A DNA stretch of 64,000 bases from Nitrospirales bacterium (GTDB taxonomy: Bacteria > Nitrospirota > Nitrospiria > Nitrospirales > UBA8639). The notes beneath the pieces were generated by a model, which was given only the letters and a program-made list of their open reading frames with translations, did no database searches and was not told the DNA's origin. The position numbers and the translations under genes were made by a program. Numbering within the stretch: position 1 is the stretch's first letter; every line of letters begins with the position of its first letter. Shown piece by piece: positions 7,962 through 16,744 of this stretch. Location of the stretch: positions 1 through 64,000 of the forward strand of contig BQIV01000010.1 in NCBI GenBank assembly GCA_021604005.1. The letters are read 5' to 3'.

Positions 7962-9892
7962 TGAACTACTTCATCTTGAAGTTGCAGGGCAATATCAGCA
8001 GGTAACTGGCCATCCAAATACATACGGCTCCATAACTCAAAATTCATCAAGGCCAGCAAGTGATCGGTATGGTCCTCTTTGTTTGCCTCATGAAGTGCGA
8101 TAGTGTGTTCGACTTCATTCCAATCAAATACTCCGCGTTGTTGTACGGATTCCTGGGAAAGCACGGATCTCAAGAGCGGGGCAAGGGCGCCTTTCAACCA
8201 GGCCCCCATCGGTGCACCAAACCCGCGTTTTTTACGATGCAGAATGTCATCCGGCAGCACACCCTTAAAGGCAACTTTTAGAATATGCTTCAGATGTCGT
8301 CCATGGATTTTATATCGAGATGGCATACGAGCCGCAAGTTCGACCAGCCGTTGATCCAAAATAGGAACCCGGCATTCCAGAGAGGTCGCCATGGTCATTT
8401 TATCGGTGAGCATCAACAGGTCATCGGGTAATTGAGTGGCGATATCCACGTGAAGGAGACGCCGCAGCGCATCGCCATTGCCGGATTCCGACAACACGGA
8501 TCCCAATGCGTCGACGTCATGACCACACGATTCCTGGAGCAATCGGCTTCGTTGAAGTCGATTGAACACTTGAACATACGTACGATATCGCTCGTCGAAC
8601 GAAAGCTCATTCGAGAGCATAAAACTCCGCGCATATCGCGACAAGTTCAACAGCGGTGAATGACGATCACTTGGCAGACGATGAGCCAAAGGAGTCAGTA
8701 CATGACGGCGCATCCATCCGGGCAACCGATTATAATATTGCGCGTAATACTCTCCAAGATACCGACGATACCCGCCAAACAATTCATCGCCACCAACACC
8801 TGAAAGAATCACAGTGACATCGCGCCGAGCAAATTCAGCAACTAAATATGTTGTGATAAATGCGGCGTCGGCCATAGGCTCATCCATGTGCCAGAGCAGA
8901 CGGGGGAGCAGCTGTGCGACATCGGGCTTTACCAGAATTTCTTTATGATCGGTGCCAAACAGTTCAGCGACTCTTCGAGCAAAAGGGAGTTCATTATAGT
9001 ATTGAGCACCGTCGGACCCTTCGAATCCAATCGCGTAGGTCTTCACCGGTTGCGTACTGTGTTTGGCCATCATCGCCACGACACTACTTGAATCAATTCC
9101 CCCACTGAGAAAAGCCCCGAGCGGAACATCACTCACCATTTGTGACACGACTGCCGTCTCAAAGGTTTCCAACACTTGCTCCGCCCAGTCTTGCTCATTC
9201 AAGGAATAGTCAACCGTGTCAGAAAATTTCCAATAATTCCGAATATCGCAATGCCCATTTTCGCATATCATGAGCGAAGCCGGAGGCAATTTTCGAATAC
9301 CACGCAACATCGAATACGGGGCAGGGGTATAGCCAAGCGTCAAATATTCTCGAAGCGCTACCGGATCAAGTTCGGCGTTGACTCCCGGAACTTCTAAGAT
9401 GGATTTGATCTCAGACGCGAAAATCAACCGGGACCCGTCGTTGACGTAATAGAGTGGCTTGATCCCCAGTCGGTCGCGACCCACCAGTAATCGTCGGCGC
9501 GTCGCATCCCACAGTGCAAATCCATACATACCGTCTAGATGGGAAACACAGTCGTCTCCATACTGCTCATAGGCATGCACCACCACTTCACTGTCCGTCC
9601 CGGTTTGAAACGTATGACCTAATCCACGAAGTGTTTCCCGTAATGCCCGGAAGTTATATATTTCGCCGTTACACACCACCCAAATGGTTCCAGTTTCGTT
9701 CGAAATCGGCTGATGCCCACCAGCGACATCAATGATGGCAAGGCGACGCATACCAAGAAAGACGCCTCGGCCTACATACTCGCCATCATCATCCGGGCCG
9801 CGATGGGCCATGGCATCACCCATACGCGTCAAGACGCTGGGGTGCCCGGGATCTTGTCCTGAAAAACTTAAAAGTCCGTAAATTCCACACAT
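7958..9892 (-). CDS. asnB: Asparagine synthase (glutamine-hydrolysing)-type amidotransferase
   Basis: 644 residues; ATG follows GAGAGG. The N-terminal class II glutaminase domain has the catalytic Cys2 (MCGIYG), RGPDDDG at 31-37 and NGEIYN at 75-80. The synthetase domain has the ATP pyrophosphatase loop SGGIDSS at 263-269 and GVGGDELFGGYRR. Both sites appear intact, so glutamine-dependent amidation via an acyl-adenylate is expected. In EPS loci such enzymes are thought to amidate sugar carboxylates rather than make asparagine; with an AlgD-like enzyme encoded next to it, a uronic-acid carboxylate is an attractive substrate (inference). It overlaps the downstream glycosyltransferase by 4 bp. 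It is the more AsnB-like of the three paralogues in the window. Confidence 0.88.
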   Translation of the reverse strand: MCGIYGLLSFSGQDPGHPSVLTRMGDAMAHRGPDDDGEYVGRGVFLGMRRLAIIDVAGGHQPISNETGTIWVVCNGEIYNFRALRETLRGLGHTFQTGTDSEVVVHAYEQYGDDCVSHLDGMYGFALWDATRRRLLVGRDRLGIKPLYYVNDGSRLIFASEIKSILEVPGVNAELDPVALREYLTLGYTPAPYSMLRGIRKLPPASLMICENGHCDIRNYWKFSDTVDYSLNEQDWAEQVLETFETAVVSQMVSDVPLGAFLSGGIDSSSVVAMMAKHSTQPVKTYAIGFEGSDGAQYYNELPFARRVAELFGTDHKEILVKPDVAQLLPRLLWHMDEPMADAAFITTYLVAEFARRDVTVILSGVGGDELFGGYRRYLGEYYAQYYNRLPGWMRRHVLTPLAHRLPSDRHSPLLNLSRYARSFMLSNELSFDERYRTYVQVFNRLQRSRLLQESCGHDVDALGSVLSESGNGDALRRLLHVDIATQLPDDLLMLTDKMTMATSLECRVPILDQRLVELAARMPSRYKIHGRHLKHILKVAFKGVLPDDILHRKKRGFGAPMGAWLKGALAPLLRSVLSQESVQQRGVFDWNEVEHTIALHEANKEDHTDHLLALMNFELWSRMYLDGQLPADIALQLQDEVVH

Positions 9893-9953
9893 TGAAAATT
9901 ACCTCTCCATCGTCCACTCACATTCTGCAATGAGAGACATCTGGCACATAGCT

Positions 9954-10988
9954 CTACGATGACCCTTCAGACAACGTATTTGGTTCTCGCAACGACTCTA
10001 AAAGAAAGAGCGCAATCGCCTCATGTGCCGCCGCATTGTAGTGCCCGTCAAACGGCGCAACCGGCAGACGGCCGGCTTGCTCATAGAGTGCTCGCAGGGG
10101 CTCTTGCAAATCGAAGAATCTGAATCCGCGAGACGTGACAATGTCTTGAAGTTGAGTGCGGTAGCGACGGGTATGCTGTTCACCTGACACGTCAGAAGGA
10201 AACGGAAGCAACGCAAAACTCAGCGAAAAACGATATGTCTTTGCCATGCTTGCAAAGGCCTCGACTTGCCGCGCAACAAACCGAACCCATTTCTCCGTCT
10301 TAGCATCCTTTTCTCCACGCATCACTTTCGCAGTCAGCCCCTGCCGTTGCGTCCAGTGCTTATGCAAACTGTGCAGCCATGCAACAAGCGCACTCTTACG
10401 CGCGGCTTGAACCATATACCATTTCACCAACGCACGTCTTTCCGGTTTCGCATCCAAATCCAACATATACCAGTCACGCGCCTTGACCCGCATATAGAAT
10501 GCCTCAATATCCATCTCACCCATACTGTACATATCTAGCACCACCATCACATGATCCGGCTCAACAGCGACTCCAACCATCTCTAGAAAATTGAGTTGCT
10601 GCTGAAGGCTAAAGGCCCGGACACCAAAATTCATCACACGATAGGTTCGAACATGATCGTCGTGATTGAGATGATCTTCGAGAACATTCGTGAACAGCCC
10701 TGCATCCGGAATTCCCAACCCGTATACCTGCGTGCCGCCAAATACGAGCATGCGATACTCGTCGGGACCCTTAGAGCTCACCTCTGCTCCCCGCAGCCCC
10801 AAGCTATTCAACGTAATGAACTCATCGTACCCGTAATGTTGATCCCCGGGTACCGGTGCGTATCCGAACTTGGGGTCTGGCTGAACACGAAGTAAAGGCA
10901 GATACTCCATTCGCGGAACGCCGATGAGGAAACGAATCACTCCCTCAAAGACGAGAAGTATCGCAACACATGCCCCGATGACTTTCAT
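9954..10988 (-). CDS. SGNH-like membrane-anchored protein with Thr at the nucleophile position
   Basis: 344 residues from ATG 10988, which opens directly into a signal-anchor (MKVIGACVAILLVFEG); an upstream in-frame GTG at 11012 is possible. The fold resembles the SGNH proteins at 5279 and 59764: FITLNSLGLRG precedes the block I region and a C-terminal FDGHYN carries Asp314 and His316. However, block I reads VFGGTQVYG, so the expected Ser is Thr86, and no clear N-D block III is seen (VVLDMYS instead). It may be an inactive or binding relative, or use Thr. It lies 61 bp downstream of nothing on its own strand but 61 bp upstream of the amidotransferase, so both can share a transcript. Confidence 0.65.
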   Translation of the reverse strand: MKVIGACVAILLVFEGVIRFLIGVPRMEYLPLLRVQPDPKFGYAPVPGDQHYGYDEFITLNSLGLRGAEVSSKGPDEYRMLVFGGTQVYGLGIPDAGLFTNVLEDHLNHDDHVRTYRVMNFGVRAFSLQQQLNFLEMVGVAVEPDHVMVVLDMYSMGEMDIEAFYMRVKARDWYMLDLDAKPERRALVKWYMVQAARKSALVAWLHSLHKHWTQRQGLTAKVMRGEKDAKTEKWVRFVARQVEAFASMAKTYRFSLSFALLPFPSDVSGEQHTRRYRTQLQDIVTSRGFRFFDLQEPLRALYEQAGRLPVAPFDGHYNAAAHEAIALFLLESLREPNTLSEGSS

Positions 10989-11352
10989 AATAATCCGGGC
11001 AAGCCGACACACGAATCACACGCTCAGCACACCCTCCTGCATGACCTGCCCCATTCCATTGCGCTATCCACTACCATAATTCCGACGGGTGCAGTCACCA
11101 GATTGATCTTCCGCTCTCCTCCATTCATCGCGAGAACATGAGAAACACGAAAATTTCGACATGGCACTTAGCACAGTGACGGTGAATCTGTATCGATGAG
11201 ACAATGGCAATAGTCCAAGTCGCGTGTTAAAGAGTATGACCGGGGAGCATGAACCCCGAGAGTACCTGAAGTAGAGGGCCAATGCGGCATAGACGACAAG
11301 GCAAGACTGAAAGACGGCTATCATACTTTGAGTATGAACGACAGAGATGGAA
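10989..11352. other. 364-bp intergenic stretch
   Basis: It separates the AlgD-like gene from the SGNH-like gene, both on the minus strand. A promoter for the 10988-6771 run would be expected here, but I cannot point to one. No RNA motif is recognised. Confidence 0.35.
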
Positions 11353-12669
11353 TTACCAACACACCCCTTGGTAATTCCCTCGGAGACGATCCTTTTGTGG
11401 AATATTCACAAGATCCAGAATGATCTGGTCATCCCGTGACTGTTGAACGAGGACCTCCATGATCGCTGCATCATTGAGTCCGACGATGAGCACGTCCGCT
11501 TTTTCGACAAGGGATTCACAACTTTTGGTCATTAATGAAGCGATGTGAGGAATCGTCTCCTCGATAAACCGACGGTTCGCCCCCATCAGTCTTGCGACAT
11601 TGACTTCAGGATCATATATCTGCAGATCTAGACCTTTTCCGATAAAGCGTTCCGCCATCACAACCAATGGACTTTCTCGCAAATCGTCCGTCCCACTTTT
11701 AAAGCTCAGTCCGATCAATCCAATAGACTTTTTCCCGGCACTCAACACGGTCTCGATCGCATGATCAATATGGACTGTATTGCTTGTGAGAACATTGGCC
11801 AGCATCGGCACCGACACATCTTTGTTCTTCGCCACATACAGCATCGCCTTCAGATCTTTTGGCAGGCAGGACCCACCAAAGGCGAATCCAGGCCGGAGAT
11901 AAGCAGGAGAAATATTCAGACGCGTGTCTCGACACACCATATCCATAACGGCATGCGAGTCCACCAACATAGCTTGTGACAGGCGGCCAATCTCGTTCGC
12001 AAACGTTGCTTTGAGCGCGTGAAATATGTTGCAGGCATACTTGACCATCTCGGCCGTTCGAATAGACGTCACAATAAATTCGCAGGGTAAATGCCCAAAC
12101 AGATCACGCAGAACGTTTTCCGCACGTACTGAGTCGGTACCCACCACCGTTAGAGGCGGATTGTCATAGTCTTTGATCGAAGACCCTTCTCGAAGAAATT
12201 CAGGCTGAAAACACACATCGAAATCTTGTCCATTTTTCTTACCAGAATGCTCTTCAATAATCGGAACAATGCTGTCTTCCACCGTACCCGGAAACACCGT
12301 GGAACGAATAACAAAGACATGGTACCCAGTCTTGACTTTCATCGCTTTGCCAACCTGCTCACTGAGACGCCGTATGGCCGTTAAATCTTGACTACCATTC
12401 GAGCGCGCCGGTGTCCCCACGCACACAAATGACACATCCGAGCGTTGCACGCCATCCATCGCATCATCGGTCACATCCACGCGTCCACCTGTGGCCGCAT
12501 CGCGCATCAACGTTTCCATACCTTCTTCAATGATGGGCGTCGCACCTTGACGAATCAATTCCAGTTTCGTCTGATCCAAGTCGACACCGACCACCACATG
12601 TCCATCCCGGGCCAAACACCCTAATGACACAGCACCAACATAGCCTAGGCCAAAAATACTGACGTTCAT
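11353..12669 (-). CDS. algD: GDP-mannose 6-dehydrogenase (AlgD-like)
   Basis: 438 residues from the ATG at 12669, which is best spaced from GAGGG; starts further upstream add an unrelated tail. AlgD of Pseudomonas is 436 residues. Features: NAD-binding GLGYVGAVSLG at 7-17, FVCVGTP at 81-87, RSTVFPGTVE, the hinge TAEMVKYACNIFHALKATFANEIG, and the catalytic FGGSCLPKD with Cys268, the same number as in AlgD. It also shares GLSFKSGTDDLRESPLV and ends GVCW, like AlgD's GICW. The reaction oxidises GDP-mannose twice to GDP-mannuronate, the committed step to alginate-type uronate polymers. UDP-glucose dehydrogenase is the main alternative, but the C-terminus and length favour AlgD. No alginate polymerase (Alg8/Alg44) or C5-epimerase is in the window, so the uronate is probably one residue of a heteropolymer. 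Confidence 0.88.
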   Translation of the reverse strand: MNVSIFGLGYVGAVSLGCLARDGHVVVGVDLDQTKLELIRQGATPIIEEGMETLMRDAATGGRVDVTDDAMDGVQRSDVSFVCVGTPARSNGSQDLTAIRRLSEQVGKAMKVKTGYHVFVIRSTVFPGTVEDSIVPIIEEHSGKKNGQDFDVCFQPEFLREGSSIKDYDNPPLTVVGTDSVRAENVLRDLFGHLPCEFIVTSIRTAEMVKYACNIFHALKATFANEIGRLSQAMLVDSHAVMDMVCRDTRLNISPAYLRPGFAFGGSCLPKDLKAMLYVAKNKDVSVPMLANVLTSNTVHIDHAIETVLSAGKKSIGLIGLSFKSGTDDLRESPLVVMAERFIGKGLDLQIYDPEVNVARLMGANRRFIEETIPHIASLMTKSCESLVEKADVLIVGLNDAAIMEVLVQQSRDDQIILDLVNIPQKDRLRGNYQGVCW

Positions 12670-13210
12670 CATTCCCTCGTTATGGATGAAATCAGGTTCA
12701 AAATATTGTCCGGATAGGGCGTAACCCAAAAGCCAGAGAGATCAATTCCCAAGTCCTCACTATCGGCTAGAACCCTATGTTTCCTTAGCCGGTCTCCAGC
12801 GTTTCCGTGAACTACACCAGCTTCAATCATAACGGAAAAGACCGCATCCGTATACCATCAGACATGAACAGGCACGTCTTTCAGATTGCTGCCCGTTCGA
12901 GACAATTCCATGAGCTTTGCACAAGAAACACCAGCATAAACGCGCGATAGTCCGGCATGAACACAACAGAACAGGATAGAACACACAAACCCACTCCGTT
13001 TCACCCTGTTATTCCGCGCGAATCCTGCTCCCATACCGATCTAGAAGCACATCTATGTTTTGGCTTTATTGCCTTGCCGCAGCAAAATTGACACCACAAA
13101 ACTTCTTTGCTAGGTTTCTGCTCTCACCCCATGCCTGTGTGCTATCTCTATTCGTCAATATCGTGTAATCTAGAACCTCCAAGCGTGAGTCCTCCAATTG
13201 AGCTTCTTGC
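12670..13210. other. 541-bp divergent intergenic region
   Basis: It lies between the leftward AlgD-like gene and the rightward sulfotransferase and must hold promoters for both. One plus-strand candidate is listed separately at 13088-13116. Nothing else is recognised. Confidence 0.4.
13088..13116 (+). promoter_or_regulatory. Candidate sigma-70 promoter for the plus-strand cassette
   Basis: TTGACA (13088-13093) is followed after 17 nt by TAGGTT (13111-13116), preceded by TGC as in an extended -10. It would start transcription about 85-90 nt before the sulfotransferase gene. The -10 box matches only in part. Confidence 0.35.
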
Positions 13211-14050
13211 ATGTCCAAAACCATGATACCCAATAATGCCTATCTCATGATCATTGGGGCCATGAAGAGCGGCACGACAACCCTATATTGGCACCTCATC
13301 CAACATCCACGTATTTGCCCTTGCAAACATAAAGAGCCAGAATACTTCTCTGAAAATCAAGGGCATGGTGTCCGTGTGGAACAGTATGCAGACCTATGGG
13401 ACTTCGATCCAGAGCGACATGCCTATGTGCTTGAGGCCTCCACCGGATACACCAAATACCCTTCTGAGCCCAATGTGGCTAAAAACATTCAAGCCTATGG
13501 AATCACACCAACCTTTTTATATGTCGTCAGAGACCCATTTAAACGCATTGAATCAGATTATAATTTCTCATTAGATAAAGAATGGTTTGACCCAAGGATA
13601 CCAATAACCGATGACAGGTATGTCAGTATTTCAAACTATTTCGAACAACTCGAACCATACCGCGAACATTTTGGATTACACAACATTAAAGTCCTTGACT
13701 TTGATGAATTAGTCTCAAACCCAAAACATCTTCTTACGTCGCTATTTGACAGCTTACAACTGAACAGTAATGATATAAACATCGTTGATGAAGTGAAGCA
13801 TAAAACACGTGAATTGTCTCAAGCTCAAGTTTTTCTGAATATGCACCCTGGACTGAAGTCTGTGACAAGCCTCTTACCTCCCTCGGCAAAACAACTGATC
13901 AAAGGGCTGTACAAACCTGTTGCTCGAGCAAGTCCCCAAAAACAGCTTTCTGAAGAAGAACGAGCCATTATTCATAGCCAATTACATCGTCCCATGCGTC
14001 TGTTTCAGGAACAATACGGGTTTTGCGTAGAAAAGTGGGGATTTTCTTAG
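13211..14050 (+). CDS. PAPS-dependent sulfotransferase
   Basis: 279 residues, a usual length for cytosolic sulfotransferases. The 5'-phosphosulfate loop GAMKSGTTT is at 16-24 and the 3'-phosphate loop RDPFKRIESDY at 107-117. KEPEYFS at 41-47 is typical of the heparan-sulfate-like/NodH branch. It should move sulfate from PAPS to a hydroxyl or amine on a sugar intermediate. The ribosome site is weak and an ATG at residue 5 is an alternative start. The gene is visibly richer in A+T than the neighbouring AlgD gene, which hints at separate acquisition. It opens a plus-strand cassette of seven genes inside an otherwise leftward locus. A second sulfotransferase ends at 63707. Confidence 0.85.
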   Translation: MSKTMIPNNAYLMIIGAMKSGTTTLYWHLIQHPRICPCKHKEPEYFSENQGHGVRVEQYADLWDFDPERHAYVLEASTGYTKYPSEPNVAKNIQAYGITPTFLYVVRDPFKRIESDYNFSLDKEWFDPRIPITDDRYVSISNYFEQLEPYREHFGLHNIKVLDFDELVSNPKHLLTSLFDSLQLNSNDINIVDEVKHKTRELSQAQVFLNMHPGLKSVTSLLPPSAKQLIKGLYKPVARASPQKQLSEEERAIIHSQLHRPMRLFQEQYGFCVEKWGFS

Positions 14051-14342
14051 GCTCAATTCCTCGTCGGCGTGTGTGCACGAAGGACGAAGCCTGAGCTCTT
14101 CGCGATCCACGTATAGACTGTGCCTCTCTACGTAACACGGCATGTCGCTCCACCTTGAAACAGGCATGTGTGACGAGACGCAGGCAACGAAATGTCGATC
14201 ACAGAAGAAATCGCACTGCTGGGCGGCAACGCTCAAGCGTTCTTGCGTTGAGGCCGATAACGCCAGAGAAACACGAACTCGCACGACCCTAACAGTACGT
14301 TACCTTGATTGAATATGTGCGACTGATGGATACACCATCCTC

Positions 14343-15575
14343 ATGAGCTGCTTCAGCAGAAACTGGGAAGAAAAACATCTACCCATTATTGCCTTTTCAC
14401 ATACGATCTGGGATGGCCAATGGGCAGGACGGCAACATACCCTGTCACGGTTAGGGAAGCGCGGTTGGCCGGTGCTCTATTCCAATGGAGCCTTATACTC
14501 GCATCAATGCACGAAGGCGCAATATTTTGGGTATGAAGAACAGAGGGATGCTGTTCACGTCTATAAACCTGGGAAAATTTTTCCAAGAAACTACAAGATT
14601 CCCCTTGCCGATCGGTGGGCCATAAAACATCACTGCAAAAAACTCAAGCAAATTTTGTCCATAGGCCAGAATGACGAATTTATCGCCTTTTGCTTTAATC
14701 CTTCATTTTTACCGTACATTCAAGAGTTACGACCCACCTACCTGCTCTATCATATGTTTGATGCATATCATTTCATCGGTGAGGTGGAAAATCAATATCA
14801 TGAACAACTTGTCAACATGGCCGATCTCGTGACAGCAGTCAATCATACCGTGTGGGATGAAATGATCAAAAATCCAGACATAGAACGACATATCGTTGAA
14901 AATGGTGTTGACATTTCATCGTTTGATACGGATCGACAGGTCTCCGACATCTCCAGTCGTATTGAAAAAATCCCGGGCCCTCGAATAGGGTATCTAGGAA
15001 CAATTAATCGGAAGCTTGATTATGTATTGCTCAACCATTTGGCCAAACAATTTCCTACGTGTCACTTTGTGTTTCTCGGACGCATGATGAACAACACGAT
15101 CAAGGACGATGCACAAAAGTGGACAGCCTACCAAGATTTTTTTCAACGGGACAATGTAACCCATGCCGGACAAATTACCAAAGAACACATTCCGTTCTGT
15201 TTGGACTTGATGGACATACAGATTGCACCGTACCTCGGCACAAAAGAGTCATGGATGTTTGCCGCCTATCCACTGAAAATTAATGAATACCTCGCATCAG
15301 GCAAACCCGTGGTGTCGGCACACACGGCTCCGATCAAGCAATACTTTGAGGGATATATCGATATCTGCCGGACACCCGAAGAGTGGGTAGACGCGATCCA
15401 ACGAAATCTTGCCGGCATCACAACGGCTACGCGTGAAGAACGAATCACATATGCCAGGCAAAACGATTGGGAAAACCGAGTGGATAAATTCGAACAGTAC
15501 ATTCACACGCTCATCACTCGTAAAACAGCATGCTGTTCGACAGCCATGACGGCTCACTCACATGATCAACGCTAA
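14343..15575 (+). CDS. GT4-like (GT-B fold) glycosyltransferase
   Basis: 410 residues. It has a GT-B arrangement: N-terminal Rossmann half (HTIWDGQWAGRQH near residue 20), acceptor-side FDAYHFIG at 139-146, VENGVDISSF at 185-194 and the linker RIGYLGTINRKLDYVLL at 214-230, then a C-terminal donor domain with YPLKINEYLASGKPVVS. These features resemble TuaH-like or teichuronate-type glycosyltransferases. No membrane segment is seen. It probably adds one sugar to the lipid-linked unit on the cytoplasmic face. It lies 292 bp after the sulfotransferase and 116 bp before the oxidoreductase. The C-terminal ~20 residues are low in similarity to anything I recognise. Confidence 0.75.
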   Translation: MSCFSRNWEEKHLPIIAFSHTIWDGQWAGRQHTLSRLGKRGWPVLYSNGALYSHQCTKAQYFGYEEQRDAVHVYKPGKIFPRNYKIPLADRWAIKHHCKKLKQILSIGQNDEFIAFCFNPSFLPYIQELRPTYLLYHMFDAYHFIGEVENQYHEQLVNMADLVTAVNHTVWDEMIKNPDIERHIVENGVDISSFDTDRQVSDISSRIEKIPGPRIGYLGTINRKLDYVLLNHLAKQFPTCHFVFLGRMMNNTIKDDAQKWTAYQDFFQRDNVTHAGQITKEHIPFCLDLMDIQIAPYLGTKESWMFAAYPLKINEYLASGKPVVSAHTAPIKQYFEGYIDICRTPEEWVDAIQRNLAGITTATREERITYARQNDWENRVDKFEQYIHTLITRKTACCSTAMTAHSHDQR

Positions 15576-15691
15576 CGCTTGCATCGTCAGGGTTCCCATA
15601 CTCAATCTCCGGAACAACGACCGGATAACATGGATCTCCAGGTCTTCCATAGACCAGAGGCCAGCAACCACTATCGTCAGCTAACATACTT

Positions 15692-16744
15692 ATGAAGAAC
15701 GACCAACAACAATTTGAGAAGACCCTTCCTCCATTTAAACTCGCCATCATCGGCATTGGAAAGATTTCCTACGGTTCACATATCCCAGCCGCGCTGTCCT
15801 CACCCCTAGTAAAGCTTGTCGGATTTGTCGACCCCGAAACAGGCCGGGCGCAGCAGATTGCCAATGAATTCGGTCTTTCCGTTGAAATAGCATCATCGAT
15901 CACCGACATGAAAGGCGAGGTTGATGGTGCACTGATCGCCACTCCCAACCACCTGCATGCCCCCTTGGCCATAGAATGTTTACAAAACGGCATGCATGCT
16001 CTTATTGAGAAACCTCTCGCCTCAACCGTACAAGAAGGCCTTGACATCATCGATATGGAGAAGCAATCTGGGAAACGTGTAGCCGTCGGGTATTGCACGC
16101 GGTTTTATCCGAACTTTCAATTGCTCAAGGACTTGCTCGATGAAGGGTATTTTGGCACGGTCAAAAAGTTTGCTTACCAATTTGGCACTCCAGGAGGATG
16201 GGCGACGTTTTCCAACTATCTTATGAAACGTCAACACATCGGCGGGGGAGTGCTTGTTGTGACCGGCACGCACTTTCTTGACCGCATGCTCCATCTATTT
16301 GGATTCCCTGACGACATTCAGCTCAAAGATGATTCGTTAGGTGGACCAGAAGCCAATGCACGAATGTTTATGAAGTTTGGACAAGGCGCCGAACACATTT
16401 TGGGATATGTGCATTTCTCCAAAACCACAGCCTTGCCGTCGGGATTAGTCTTAGACACGGAAAAAGGCCATGTGTTACTGCCTGATAACATGAAAGATCT
16501 GGTGTTATACCCGCACGACCAGCCTGATTTGGCCATTAATCTCAGCCGGATCAACGGAAAACCGTCACCAGCCTCTCAATTCCAACAGCAAATTGAAGAC
16601 TTTGTCTTGAGTTGCCAACTGAACCGCAAACCCATGGTTTCCGCCGAAGAAGGGCTCTTATCTCTTCGATTGCTGGAAAAGGCCTATCAACATCGAGAAG
16701 CCCTGCCAGATACATGGTATGAAAAAAATGGGAGGGTCCAATGA
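15692..16744 (+). CDS. Gfo/Idh/MocA-family NAD(P)-dependent oxidoreductase
   Basis: 350 residues. The N-terminal Rossmann motif AIIGIGKISYGSHIPA is at about 18-33, ATPNHLHA at 83-90, and the family signature EKPLA at 106-110 (Lys107 is the expected catalytic/substrate lysine). The C-terminal alpha/beta domain carries GGGVLVVTGTHFLDRML. The family oxidises or reduces hydroxyls of sugars and sugar nucleotides, such as UDP-GlcNAcA 3-dehydrogenase. Its stop codon overlaps the next start (ATGA), so the two are coupled, and a joint oxidation-epimerisation or keto-sugar reduction is plausible. The substrate cannot be read from sequence. Confidence 0.85.
   Translation: MKNDQQQFEKTLPPFKLAIIGIGKISYGSHIPAALSSPLVKLVGFVDPETGRAQQIANEFGLSVEIASSITDMKGEVDGALIATPNHLHAPLAIECLQNGMHALIEKPLASTVQEGLDIIDMEKQSGKRVAVGYCTRFYPNFQLLKDLLDEGYFGTVKKFAYQFGTPGGWATFSNYLMKRQHIGGGVLVVTGTHFLDRMLHLFGFPDDIQLKDDSLGGPEANARMFMKFGQGAEHILGYVHFSKTTALPSGLVLDTEKGHVLLPDNMKDLVLYPHDQPDLAINLSRINGKPSPASQFQQQIEDFVLSCQLNRKPMVSAEEGLLSLRLLEKAYQHREALPDTWYEKNGRVQ

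Noticed and set aside
11064-11324. 86-codon minus-strand ORF in the gap before the AlgD-like gene
   Set aside because: No ribosome site, no domain, high Cys/Arg content typical of spurious frames.
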